This document shows, one piece after another, positions 21,327 to 33,307 of a stretch of DNA of 64,000 nt. Position 1 is the first letter of the stretch. Every line of letters starts with the position of its first letter. The notes under the pieces are model-generated. The model saw only the letters and a program-made list of their open reading frames with translations, was not told where the DNA came from and made no database searches. This DNA comes from Mucidula mucida (Eukaryota > Basidiomycota > Agaricomycetes > Agaricales > Physalacriaceae). The stretch lies in assembly GCA_015501055.1 (NCBI GenBank), contig JADNYV010000033.1:124001-188000 (forward strand), written 5' to 3'. Made by a program: the position numbers and the translations under genes.

Positions 21327-23584
21327 TTATCTGTCCTCCGCCAACTTGACCAAAAGATTCAACTGGGTCCCTTTCTCTTGCTCTCCCTCCACCGTCGGCG
21401 TCATCACAAAACACGCCTCTCGCCGAATTGTTTGCGATGGCGACGTTAACGACAAGTCAAAGGTGCCGATCAACTCCACGACGAACGTCTGCATTTGCAG
21501 TAGCCTGTGGCAAATTGTAACGTTAAACGCTGGAGGGTCTAGACCAAATGAATGAGGACACTGACGCGAACTTCCACCCGATGCATGACCGCGCGCCACC
21601 GACGAATGTGAAACTAAACTTCGAGTCAGACGGACACGAAATTTCGACAGGAAAGCGTGACTGACAGATTCGCGTACACGCCTACAGAAACTGGCGTCTT
21701 CACTGTTTGGTCCAGCCATCGAGTGGGGTTGAAGGTATGGGCATCTGCGCCAAATATTTCTGTATTTCTGTCGCAGACGATAAGATTTCATCGACAAACA
21801 ATGACAAAGAACGGTACCTGTGATACGCTGCTACAGAACTGATGATCTGTATGCCTTTTGGTATCGGCAGTTCTGTTATAGTCCGCCCATCTTGCGTCAC
21901 AATCGGCTTATGCAGAGGAAGCACTCTTCATACTGCGAAGAACGAAACGAATTATACACTACAGGATGGAAGCGTAGAATCTCCTGTACACGCACAACGT
22001 CAACCATGTGACACATTCGGTCTGTGGCGCAACGTACCTTAATCACCGCGCCCAAATATGGCATTGACTCGAAATCCGCGGCCGTGAGGTCGCGAGTGCA
22101 AGCTCTGTCTTCAGTGGCGCGTATCTCGTTGCGCAGACGCCGCTGGACCTCCGGATGCCTCGCAAGTTCTAAAAAGGCCCAGCACATGCTGCTCATGGTC
22201 GTTTCTTGTCCAGCGAGGATGATGGAGCTATAGTCATTATGAGCAGTGGGTCGGTAAATAGACGAAAAGAACCATACTTCATTTGAGCCCACATTTCTGG
22301 ATCCTCTAGTCGTTTCTTGGGGTTCTCCGACGCATTAGCTTTGACGAGTAAACTCATGATGTCTTTACTTGGCTTGCCATGGGCAAGCGCGTTGTACTTT
22401 TCAGTGACCAATTTCTTAGCGACCATCGTGCTCATTTGTCGAATAGTGCGGCGGCGTTCCAAGCGGGGAGACGGAGCAGAGCGCAAAAGTCCTCGGAGGA
22501 TGGGACCCGGAAGCCAGTCCATGATGCTCCATGTTAAGATGTCAGAGTGTGTTGGGACAGCGAATGCATCAAACCTGTAATAAGCGTCAAGCATATGCAG
22601 CAGCTGAACATCATGAGCGAAACGTACACGAAATTGGTGTACATCTTTTGAAGCTCGTTCTCTGAGTTGTCCAAAGCTCCAAAATGGTAATCGAATGCAG
22701 CTAACAGAAAGTCGGTCAGTCAAATGGGGAGAACGAGGAACGAAAGACTCACCCTCGCCAATTATATCCAAAGCAGCTCGTGAAATCCAACCCGGGAGGT
22801 CAAAAACGGCCTGCTGGTCTTTGCTATCAGCAAGGATATCCTTCCACTTCGAAGTCATCTGTCATAGTACGATTAGGTCCCGGAACCAATGTCAAAGATA
22901 GCTAACAAGCCAACCTTTTTAGCGTGATCAAAGAAGATTGGCACAAGCGCTTTAGATTCAGACGTTCCAAAACCGGGCTGCATAATCCTCCGTTGACGTT
23001 TATGCACTTCACCTGAGGCGGAACTATAAATATGCCACTTTGGACAGCAAGAGGCGCGTTGGAGCTCACCGTCGACAGCAATGATACCCGGCCCAAGCAA
23101 TAGGCCAGAAAGACTAATGCGACCGGGAGCTTTGCAGAATCGGTAACCAGCAGATTGATGAATATACTGCAGTGCTTTGGGGTCTGAGATTAGAAGACGA
23201 TCCTCCTGTAGATATGTATGAGCATCGCCAAGGTTGACGATGTATGAGGGTAACCTACGCGAAAGGGCGCTCGGATGCGTACGACGCCGCCAAACTCTTC
23301 TTGCCACTTGAAGTCCATCTGGATAGATGATCAGAGCGTCCCACTAAGGAATACAAAGACGTCCTCGTGTACCTCTGCGGCTTCGCACATCATCATCTCT
23401 GGTAAGTTTCCTTGCCAAAACATATCAAGATGAGCAAAAACATAGTGCCATGATACCTACCGTAGAGAAACGTTCCTTCGGGGGGACCGCGTACATGGGA
23501 GACAGAAATTCGGCGCCATCGCGAGTAAATCACGTAGCCAACGAAGAGAGCTGGAACGCAAAGCAGAGGGAAGAGAGAAGCCAT
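21327..23584 (-). CDS. cytochrome P450 monooxygenase
   Basis: Haem-thiolate monooxygenase with an N-terminal ER anchor (LFPLLCVPALFVGYVIY) and Pro hinge (RGPPEGTFLYGNLPEM). More than ten exons splice in order: DFKWQEEFGGVVRIRAPF, ALQYIHQSAGYRF, GEVHKRQRRIMQPGF, WISRAALDIIGEAAFDYHFGAL, then the I-helix AGQETT in SSIILAGQETTMSSMCW, the K-helix EILR, ELPIPKGIQI, FNPTRWLD and the haem loop FVGGARSCIGWKFA with the axial Cys. The C-terminus is complete. One frame slip lies near 21924: EE/VLPLHKP needs one extra G. The arrangement resembles the large basidiomycete-specific P450 families; no substrate can be assigned. It sits 83 bp upstream of the PL14 gene in the same direction. Confidence 0.92.
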
Positions 23585-24815
23585 GGTCTGAATTAACCTG
23601 GGCTCCGTCTCTCAACGCGCTGTGTTTTATGGGCCAGAGAAGCTGGAGACGCCATCGGAGATCGCGAGAAATAGCCTAAGCGTATCCGGCCGCGATCTTG
23701 CCTAGGCATCGAATCACGAAAAGTATGATGACACTAGAAAACATGTTAGCCTACAAGCTTCTTCACCTTTCAGAAACTAGGCAAGAAGCCCGAAACCTGC
23801 CAGACGCTGCTTCGAGAGCGTTTCCACTGCCAAAAGAATGTCGCTGAAAGCTCTGGGCAGCCCGGTTATGAAGTAGTCCGAATGCTACAAAGTGATGGAA
23901 GAAGCGGGAGAGGGCAGCGGTCTCTGGGTTCGCGTCTTCCCAATGTTCGAAACGCCGGGATCTACATCGTGCAGAAACAGCAACGGACAACTGAAACCGC
24001 TCAAACCAAAAGGGCACCGGGCATCCTACTAGCTCTACCCCTATAGTGCGCAAAGAAAGGCCATAGAATGCTGTCAAGTGTCACTCTTGGTTACCCAAAT
24101 GCCCACCCATAACAGCCGAACGTGCCTAATACTACGGGAAACAGCCTCCATATACCCATCATTCCGCGAGGACCTCCTTGGACCTTCCGCTGACTGAGAT
24201 CGAATATCAACGTGTCCGCGATAAATTGAGTTGAGAAGCAAAAATGGTAAGAAGACAAGCATGATCGGCGTTTGCCGGAATCAAGCCACCATCCCTCGTG
24301 AACGCGCTCGTGCTACTTGCGTGCTACCGGGGCAAATGGACGCGTCTGTTCGAGCGGAATTTCGTTATCACTTGGGGATCTGGATGGGTCATCGGTGTGG
24401 GGCACCAACAGCCAAGAGTTCCCCGCTTCCCCAGATCAATTGTCAGAGATACGCAAAACCGTGTCTCGAAGTAGCCAGAAACTTCGCGACCGCTCAAGTT
24501 CCGCATGGATGGCGATGGATGGTGTAATGAAATGTACCCAAGGTCAGGGAGCCCTGCATGGCAAGGTGGTTATCCTTTGCAAGTGATAATTCACTCATAC
24601 TTGGCGCTTCCGACGGAATGCACAATCAATTCCGAGCTGTAATTCACTTCAAAGTCTCGTTCAGCATGAGTAAATGAAGATCCTGATTGCATAGAGTATG
24701 TAGATATTAGGAAATGCGAAGACATAGTAAAACTACAGCGACAGACAGGTACATAGGTACAATATTCAATATTTAATAGCTCCTCAGCATCCCCAAAGGT
24801 CATGGTCGAAAACGC
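23585..24815. other. intergenic, 1.2 kb
   Basis: It contains the P450 promoter and the 3' flank of acetyl-CoA synthetase. A Ser-rich plus-strand frame (about 24347-24583) is open but has no start context, partner exon or recognised motif. Confidence 0.4.
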
Positions 24816-27220
24816 TCAAGCACTCTCTGCCACCTTCTTTTTGATGACATCGACGACGCCAGGCTCCGCCACAGTGCTCAAATCGCCCAATTGATCACCC
24901 TCACCCGCCACAATCTTCCGCATGATGCGGCGCCTGCCAGCCATATGGATCAGCCACCATTTCCGCACAATAAGCGACCAAGGACACTCACATAATCTTG
25001 CCACTCCTCGTCTTGGGCAAGTCACTGACAATGTAGATCTTCTTGGGCGCAGCGAAAGGCCCGATGACCTTCCGCACTTGTAGTGTTAGCTCCTTTACTA
25101 GCGGAGCATCATTCGCCGCATCGTATTTGAATTCACTATGCAGTCGTTCCTTAATCGGAGAAACTTGATTGAAAACTAAAATGACCCACGGTTTCAGAGT
25201 AACGAAAGCGTATACCGCCTGGCCAGTCAACTCATCGGCCGTTCCAATGACTGCAGTCTCTGCGACGCCCTTGTGCATGATGAGGGCGCTTTCAATCTCG
25301 GCTGTGGATAGACGATGGCCGGATACGTTGATAACATCTATCGCAATGTTTCAGTATATCACTGATAACAGAAAGTGAATGGCGAACCGTCTATTCGGCC
25401 CTTGATCCAGATGTATCCGTCGTGGTCGCGTGCTGCACCATCACCAGTGAAGAACATGCCGGGGTAAGGCTTCATGTACGTTTCAAGGTATCTGAAGACG
25501 GGCTACATGAGCACGAACGATCTACAGACGCGCGGTAGACTTACCTCTTGTGATCGCCCCAGATAGTACGAGCAATTGACGGCCAGGGTGTAGCGAGTGC
25601 GAGGACACCCTCAACGTCGTTGCCCTCGAGGAGTTTGCCGCTGACGGGATCTAGAATTTGAGGCTCGATACCGAAGAAGGGAACGGTGGCGCTGCCCGGC
25701 TTGGTCTGAATAGCGCCAGGGAATGGAGTCACGACAATGGAACCTGTCTCTGTTTGCCAGAAGGTGTCGACGATCGCGCACTAGGAGGCGTGTGTTAAAT
25801 CACATTTCGGGAAAAAGTAAAATATGAACTTGCCTGCTTGCGGCCAACGACTTCGTTGTACCATGTCCATGCCTCGGGGTTAATGGGTTCACCGACACTG
25901 CCCAGCACTCGCAAACTTCCCAGGTCATGCCCTTCGACATGGCTATCACCAAGCCGCCTCAGCAGCCTGATGGCAGTCGGTGCCGAGTAGAATTGGGTCA
26001 GGCTGTGCTTCTCAACTGTCTGCCAATAGCGCGAAGGTGTTGGGTATACAGGCGTCGATTCGAAGACAACGGTAGTGACGCCGTTAAGGAGAGGGCCGTA
26101 GCAGATGTAGGTATGTCCAGTAATCCAACCGACGTCAGCCATGCAAGCGAACTTGTCGTCGGGGTGTACGTCGAAGACATATTTGAGGGTAAGAGCAGCG
26201 CCGAGGAGGTAACCACCGGTGGTATGAACGACACCCTTGGGTTTTCCAGTAGATCCAGAAGTCTGCACAACACATTAGATGTTGCTCGCTGCCTAATTAT
26301 AGGAAAAGCTTACGTAGAGGATGAAGAGAGGATCTTCACTGGCCATGACTTCTGGAGGGCAGTAGTTGGGCACCTTTGCAATCTCTTCATGCCACCAGAC
26401 GTCGCGCCCCCGGGTCATGGGAACATCGTTTCCAGTGCGCTTGAGCACTATCACCTTCTCAACATCTGGGCACTCCCTGAGAGCAGCGTCGACGATAGCT
26501 TTAGTCGCGATAGTCTTGCCCCCACGTTTTCCCTCATCGCTCGTAATCAGGACGCGGGACCTGCAGTCGAGGACACGGTCGCGAAGAGACTCGGCAGAGA
26601 AACCAGCAAAGATGACAGAGTGAATGGCGCCAATACGAGCGCAAGCGAGGAAAGCGGCGAGAGCGTGCCAAGTCATGGGGAGATAGATGGAGACGGTGTC
26701 GCCCTTCTTGATACCATACGTCTTGAGAACATTTGCGATAGAGCAGACTTCACGGAGGAGCTCAGAGTATGACACTTCGCGGCCTTCGCCGGGTTCGTCG
26801 GCTTCGTAGATGATGGCGGTCTAAGCAGCAGATTAGATAAAGCACTTCGAAGGCGGCGAGCTGATCGACAACATACCTTATCGGGGTGCTTGAAGGCCCA
26901 ACGGTCAACACAGTTGTAGGAGGCGTTCAGGCCGCCCTCAGGGAACCAGGCAATGTCGCCCGTCTCGAAACCACCGGCGCGAACGGTCTGGAAGGGGCGG
27001 TCCCAATGCAGCATTTCGCGCGCTTTCTGGACAGCGGTCAGTACGTGCCGGGATCCGATATGTTTTTTATCCTGACCTTGCCCCACCACCGGTCGCTCTC
27101 GTGGCCAACAGTCTCGCTGTGGGCGGCCTTATAGGCATGAATGTCGGGGCCAACATGTGGAATCTTGGGGCCGTTGGAGAGGCGGGGCGCGACAGGGTGG
27201 GTTTCGTGGGTTTCGGCCAT
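24816..27220 (-). CDS. acsA/facA: acetyl-CoA synthetase (AMP-forming)
   Basis: Makes acetyl-CoA from acetate, ATP and CoA through an acetyl-adenylate; in fungi it feeds acetate use and lipid and histone acetylation. All exons join without frame problems: [101 protein letters not shown]-loop-like [39 protein letters not shown] (adenylate motif); [33 protein letters not shown] (hinge and C-terminal domain); and [10 protein letters not shown] with the catalytic Lys. It ends [13 protein letters not shown]. The intron at 25833-25781 uses a GC donor (CAG/GCAAGT). There is no targeting peptide, so it is cytosolic/nuclear. Confidence 0.96.
25781..25833 (-). other. GC-AG intron in acetyl-CoA synthetase gene
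   Basis: The coding strand reads GGCCGCAAGCAG, then GCAAGTTC, and ends CTCCTAG before TGCGCGATCGTCGAC. Only this boundary joins GRKQ to [13 protein letters not shown] in frame, as required by the family. The donor CAG/GCAAGT is the standard consensus for the minor GC-AG class. Confidence 0.85.
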
Positions 27221-29374
27221 GTCAATGAGAGAAAGGTGAGGAGATGGGGACACCTTAAACGGTGATACCGTTTATTTATAAGGGGATCGCGCAATGCCCC
27301 AATGAGGAAGCCCATATGACCCCAGATCAATGCCGTTATTTCCAATTCCCCACACTCGCTCATCCGATGCCTACGCTTGGCTGGTCCAGACAGCACCGGG
27401 GTTAATGCGGAACTCCTTTGCCATGTCAGCCCTTGCCTTGCAGCCCTTCTTGGTGTCCTCCAAGGGCAAGGTCGCGTCTCTGGCGCCACTACCGCCGTAC
27501 CATGTCCATATGTGGTGCGCAGATGTTGCAGAACCGCTCTCCTGTCCACATCACGGCTGTCCGCAGATGCGGAGGGCCGACTTGCATGGATCGCGGACTT
27601 GAGTTGCTCGTAAATTTCATATTACTGAACATACGCCTGTCAACAAGTAGTGCAATCCAGCTTTGCCGACAGGGTAATCCTTTGCTTTTTCCTTATACCG
27701 TGCTTCGGTCCCGGCTTGCGCTCTTCGGCATCCCAAGGTTCGCCATTGATTCTACCGTTCGTGGCAGACAACTATTATCCGTTCTCTCTTTCCGCCGCAT
27801 CTGACTGTATTCGGGACCTTGTTGGTGCTTGTGGGAGATTGCACTGCTTTTACCGGCTTCAACGTCGTATTGTAGCTTCTGCTTCTGTCCTACCTCGTCC
27901 CACCTTCTCCAGAGCCATTTAGTCCCGTGCTTCTGCTGTCATCAACTTTATATGCCCACGCCTCGCTTCTTCAATATGTGCAAGTTTCTCCTCCTCCCAA
28001 TGCTACCCAGGGAGCATCTCGGATCCATTTCGCGAATGCGCTATCAACCAACCGAATATGTCTACCGCTGTTTGACTACATTGTGTCTAAACACCGCTGT
28101 TCCGATTAGGTATGCGTCATGGCTTTCGGATTAACTCAGTCTACCTCTACCACTGCAAAAATAGGCGCGTCCCGACGCGTCAAGACTGTGACACATCCCA
28201 AGCGGTCCTTTGACAAACACAGTGCGCCATCCAAGTTGACTTTCACATCCTGTCATCATTCACCCACTATGAGGTTCACAGACTTACTCAATCAACCTCT
28301 TCTACGGACCGTAAACGATTCACATTAGGTATCAGAGATGCGCCACGAGAAACCTCGACGCCATTTTTGTACGTGACCTCCACTTCAAAGTCCACAAGCA
28401 CGACACAACTAACCCTCCAATAAGAGCTTTCAATCCCATCACGAAGTTTTATCTGCTCATCATGATCCCAGCAAAAGTCCTATACGTTCCGACGCGCCAG
28501 AAACATTACCACGACACAATCATTTCTCACCCCTCGAGAACTCCCAACGAACGGGATAACTATCGTGCCCCGAAGCTATCTACTTACGAGAGTCGATGTT
28601 CCAACAACGTAAATAACAGCCGATTATTAGGACCGCCACGACCCCGTCGGCCTGGCGAAAGATCACTCTAGCCGCATTGCCCTTACAACATGTTTGCTGC
28701 ATGTAGTTTCACTTGGTTTCACCCGTCAATTTTCCTTCCGTGGCGCCACCTCTAGCCAGTAGGTCCAGATGGGCGTCGCTTCTCGGACCTAGTACAGTCT
28801 AGCAATTGCGCACCTGAATTTACGTTGTACAGTGCGTCTCGAGCTCGAACTCGAAACGTTGGGGATGTGACCAGCCAAATTTGGAGACGGTGTTGGTGAG
28901 AATCACTGACCAATATCCGGACCGCGGCACATTCATCACGTGACTGATGCTTGCTTGGTGGCGCCATTTTGTTCCTCACAGTCAGCCAGTGAGCGGCGGA
29001 AGCAACTTGATGGTCATGTTTAGAGCATCGCTCGCACGTTGACCATCTCGGCAGTCCTCGTACATCTTATTTAGCTTGATGTGATTCACACGATGTCGGT
29101 TCTTCGTTATCTGTCGTCCGCGCTCGTTCTTCGCGCCTTTAAGCCTTCGGCTCATGGGTCTTCCCCATAACCAGTCGCATGCCCAATATCAACGCATATG
29201 TGTCTTGACCGGAAGTGGAGAGTCTTACCCTCGCACCGTAACCGATATAGCGGAGTGCCTCCCAGCTGAGAATTTTTTTTCGTCAATAGTGTATTTCAAG
29301 TACGTGGAGCATTCCCCAGACCCTAATGTCATGAACCAAATCATAGTCAATGTGTACAAAATATATGAAGCAGA
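27221..29374. other. long intergenic region, 2.15 kb
   Basis: No gene could be supported. It includes the acetyl-CoA synthetase promoter and the 3' flank of the sugar transporter. Several frames of 60-130 codons are open on both strands but none shows a motif or splice partner. A palindromic E-box-like TCACGTGA lies near 28937-28944, and GTGGCGCCAC and GGTGGCGCCA palindromes occur near 28740 and 28957. Confidence 0.4.
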
Positions 29375-31591
29375 TCATAGAACAGCAACGTCGCCAGTCT
29401 CTTTGACCGCTACCGTCAACTTTTTAGCTGAGGCTCGAGCGGGCCATGGCTGGTTGAACACTTCGTCTAGTTCCTCGAGCGTACGTCCACGCTATACATA
29501 ATGAGATGACGAGGAAGAAAACAGATTAGTGCCAGACTTACAGTTTCAACACAGAACAGGTACCATAGAACCGCTGCGACCAAGTCCCAGCCCACGAAGC
29601 TACTTTCGCGTCAAACGGTACTCGGACAATCAGCAACTGAACCACTCACACAAAGTAATACTTCCACCCCAACTTGCCGAGACCCACACTATTCGCAAAG
29701 GTATTGATAAACCCGGCGAGGTTCGAGATCAGGATATGCACGCCCATGCCCTTTGCACGCATATCCTGACTCATCACCCTTGAAAAAAGAAACAGGTCGA
29801 ATGAGCCTTGAAGCATGTGAATGAGAACGGGAGAGCGACGACATACTCGGCGCAGTACAGAGCTTGCAGGGGCGTGTAGGTAAAGCTGTATGCGATACCG
29901 AAGAGGAATATTAACGCGATAGAAGCGTTGGCACCAGCGATGTTGGTGTTATCAGCTTTGCCGACTGTGAGAGTAATCACGGTAAGGAGCAGGTCAGAGA
30001 TAAGATCGCGGATAAGTACACTTGGACGAAAGGGCAGCGACAGTGGCAAGGAGACACGCTAGTACGAAGGCGCCAACGTATAGTCGTCTTCGACGTCCAA
30101 TCTTGTCGGTCAGCATAGCGCCCTGAATAAGGTCCTGAGTCGAAAAAGAAGATGAGAAGACAGCCGAAAAACGCGTACGGTGAAGGCTCCGAAGGCAGAA
30201 AGAAGCGAGTTGGCAAAGTTGCTAGACAGACAGACGTTAATTTTCAATGGTCGCGCTAAGGAGTGAAAACGAAGGCGTACTATAATTGACGTCGGTATGA
30301 CGACTGCACGCCGGCGTTTTTGAGCAGCACCGTCAAAAAGTAGGTGATCAACTAGAATATCGCGTCGATGAATTAGCACCACGTGGACGAGATGAACGCT
30401 GGCACTCACTCCATTCCCAGCAAGCTGTCCGTTGACACACATGAGCGACAAGCACAACATTCTCCAACGGGTGTTTCTGTTCTTGACCAATCCCCGATAA
30501 TCCCAAAAGGGTTCGCTCTTTTTGATTATGATAGATTGTTCGAATTCCTTCAACTCCAACTGCCAACGAACGCATCAGGAAAGCCTAATTTCTCTGGAAA
30601 TACTAGATTGGGCACCTCGATAACAGCGTTCATTTGTCCATCATTACTGTGATACTTGCACAGAATCGCCTTAGCTTCCTCTATCCGGCCTTTTTGTATA
30701 AGCCAACGCGGACTCTCTGGGCAGAACAGTGCGCAGGTAATGACAACAATGGGAGGCACGACCTGTAGGAGCAGAGGAAGGCGCCACGACCAAGTAGAGG
30801 CCATCTTGATTGTCCCAACCATAGCCCCCGTCGCGGGTATAGATCCGATGAAGAAGCACGAGTTGTAGAGACCGCCGAGACGCCCGCGCCACTGAGGTGG
30901 CGCGAGCTCCGTCACCCAGGTAGGTGCAGCTGTTGTAGAGATGGCAATACCGAATCCAAGAAGGAACTAGGCACAGTCAGCAAGAACCTTTAGACGTTGG
31001 AGAACATAGCGCGTACTCGTCCACCGAGGAAGTATCCCTCGTTCTGAGCCGCGGTGATAATGGCCGCGCCGAATAGAATGAAGAAGCCACCGATGAACAT
31101 GCCACCACGTCGTCCCCATATATCACTTGCCGGCCCAGCGAAGAGGGACCCGACACAATTACCGACGGTGTAAATCAAGAAGACGATTCCAGTAGACGCG
31201 CCCGTTGTTTCCATATTAAACTAACAAATAATGTACGAGTCAATAACACCCGAAAGCATGAGACTGAGAACGCACGTAATCCTGGTACTGCTTCATATCG
31301 TTGATTCCACTCATGAGACTGCCATCAAATCCAGAAGAGACCGCGTTCATGAATCCAACCATGACAATGAAGTACAACTACCGATGTCGGCCTAATCAGC
31401 GTTGTAACACACGATAGACAAAACGAACTCACCTTGAAGGCCCTTGCACTCCTCGGGTTGAGCGCCGTCTTCTCCACGGCAGCGAGGAAGTCGGCATTGT
31501 ACGCCGTGTCTACCTTGGCGATGGGAACATCGTCCTGGACAGACTTGACGTCTTCCTTCTCAATCGACTTTTGCGACACAGAGTCCGACAT
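29375..31591 (-). CDS. MFS sugar transporter (lactose permease/hexose transporter type)
   Basis: Twelve-helix major-facilitator sugar porter. About ten exons join cleanly: MSDSVSQKSIEKEDVKSV; LYFIVMVGFMNAVSSGFDGSLMSGIND; the loop 2-3 signature GPASDIWGRRGGMFIGG; PTWVTELAPPQWRGRLGG; the PESPRWLIQKGR signature after helix 6; ELKEFEQSIIIKK; MCVNGQLAGNGLITYFLTVLLKNAGV; NFANSLLSAFGAFTGAMLTDKIGRRRRLYVGAF; NIAGANASIALIFLFGIAYSFTYTPLQALYCAEVMSQDMRAKG; FINTFANSVGLGKLGWKYYFVFVGWDLVAAVLWYLF; and the closing VETRGRTLEELDEVFNQPWPA. The start at 31591 gives the usual cytosolic N-terminal tail. Family members in basidiomycetes carry hexoses, cellobiose or lactose; the substrate here is unknown. Confidence 0.93.
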
Positions 31592-32163
31592 GGCGAGAGC
31601 GGAGAGAACGGAGGGCACGAGACTAGTCCTCACTCACGCGCTTCCGTTTAATACGCCTGATCAGAGGTGACATATTGCTTATCGTGCTCGGGCGGGCCGT
31701 TATCACTGTGGGTCCATTCCTCGTTGGACTAAGACCGCGAGCTAACGGATTTTTGCTGAAATGCACGATAAGTTGCCAGGGGTTCCAGAAGATAAGCACC
31801 TGTAAAATTAAATGTTCAGTTTGTTGAAGTGGTGTAGCCTGCAGGCTGCCTCGCCTTCTGTCCATCTGTTAGATGGTCAGGTGTTCCGTCACGATCTTTG
31901 AATGATGCCGAGCCCGAAGACTGTCTAACCTAAAAACACAACGTCCATAAGAGTCTACACTGGTGCGGTGCGAAGTAGAGGAAAGTGGCAACGCGTCAAT
32001 GGACGATCTGGAAGAGAACGGTCCGGTCGGCCGTGGCTCCGTAGACCGACCATCTCAGGCACGTTCTTGGAGGTCGATCGCGAAGCTCAAACTTGACCTT
32101 GACCTTGGATCTGAAGTCGCGCAAAGAATCGTCTAAATACCGTTGTTTATTGCAAAGACTCTA
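31592..32163. other. intergenic between tandem minus-strand genes
   Basis: This holds the promoter of the sugar transporter. No coding region is recognised. Confidence 0.45.
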
Positions 32164-33185
32164 TCACCCGAAATAAGAGACCAAACACAGAGGAATGAGA
32201 TGCCAAATAGCGCCACCGTCGGCACTGAAGGATGTCCAGAAATTAAATTTCAAGGGACGCTTTCGGTGGTGTCCAGCCCTTCCCAAATTTTTCTTCAAGA
32301 TACCCAACATGTCTCGCCTCTGGCCACATTCTAGCTTTGGTGTCCAATCCCACCAATTCTTGGAGGTCAAGCAATGTCGAGTAACGAATTTCTGTGGAAA
32401 GAGGAAAACAAGGGCGTTCGTGAGGGATTCATCGTCTCCCACAAACACTCTTTGATTGAGGTAATGGTCGTGATAAGCATAGAACGCGTCCATGTAGAAT
32501 TTTAGCGATGACAAGGGTCCCCCAACACGGATCCTTTTGAAGGTCACGATGAGGATCAGGATCTTCAATCAGGAAAGGGAAACATACCGTCAGTGAAATC
32601 AGTATCTACAGGGCCCAAAGAATCCGTCCAAAGCCGCATGGATACATGGGGTAGATTTCGATGTAAGAAGAAAAGATTCTCTCCCAACTCTAGTTCAAGC
32701 AGCTTCAAATCATTGCCCATTGTTAAATCCACCCAATATGCGTGTTCATAACCCGGCCCAACAGCGCGCAAGGCTTCGTGAAGCCAAAATGCTCTCGCGT
32801 TGGACTGGACCGAAGGCCGATGACTTTCCCGTCGATCCCAAGTTCGCATCTCGTCGTACACAGATTCTAGCCCATATAGAGGAGGTATATCGAACGGTGT
32901 CCTATATTCGGAATTGACACGGACTCCTGGGGGAATCAAGTGGACGGCAGAAGGATGAACATATAGATATACATCCTCTAAAGAGCTGCACTGGGAAAGA
33001 AAGCGATTGAGGTCATTTTCAGACGAGGTTCCGGGAAAGAACGCGGAAACGGTGAGGGTGTTTGGGCGTGAATGAAATGGTACAGGCTGAGAGATAGAGT
33101 AGTGGAAGTTAGCATAAAGCACCGATAGAGACAGGGAAAGCAGAATGAGACTCGCAAAGACCGTGAGTTTACCCCTCCATGCCAT
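32164..33185 (-). CDS. HtrL/YibB-like glycosyltransferase-related membrane protein
   Basis: Type II membrane protein: a signal anchor (FASLILLSLSLSVLYANF) directly after MAWRGKL. The luminal part has YDEMRTWDRRESHRPSVQSNARAFWLHEALR, EHAYWVDLTMGND and KFYMDAFYAYHDHYLNQRVFVGDDESLTNALVFLFPQKFVT, a pattern I associate with fungal proteins related to bacterial HtrL/YibB glycosyltransferases. The two halves meet near 32566-32567, where two Ts (GATTGAAG) would need to be three to keep frame (FPD to LKILILIV). The last 60 residues are less typical of the family and may include an unspliced intron or a degenerate end. The sugar and acceptor are unknown. Confidence 0.6.
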
Positions 33186-33307
33186 GGATGGCGGAAGGAA
33201 GGAACCACGTGGCACGCGAGGATCTAACACTCGGCCCGTTGTTCCGAGTCACTCCTCGTGATCGCCACAGCCTGAGTTACATTGGTCACAGTGGCACTTG
33301 ACAAGAC

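Noticed and set aside
24231..24586. Overlapping plus-strand frames of about 90-100 codons
   Set aside because: Two frames are open at once, residues are not motif-bearing and no splice borders join them.
27330..28671. Several 60-130 codon frames between acetyl-CoA synthetase and the sugar transporter
   Set aside because: None has a domain, signal peptide with partner exons, or a consistent reading direction.
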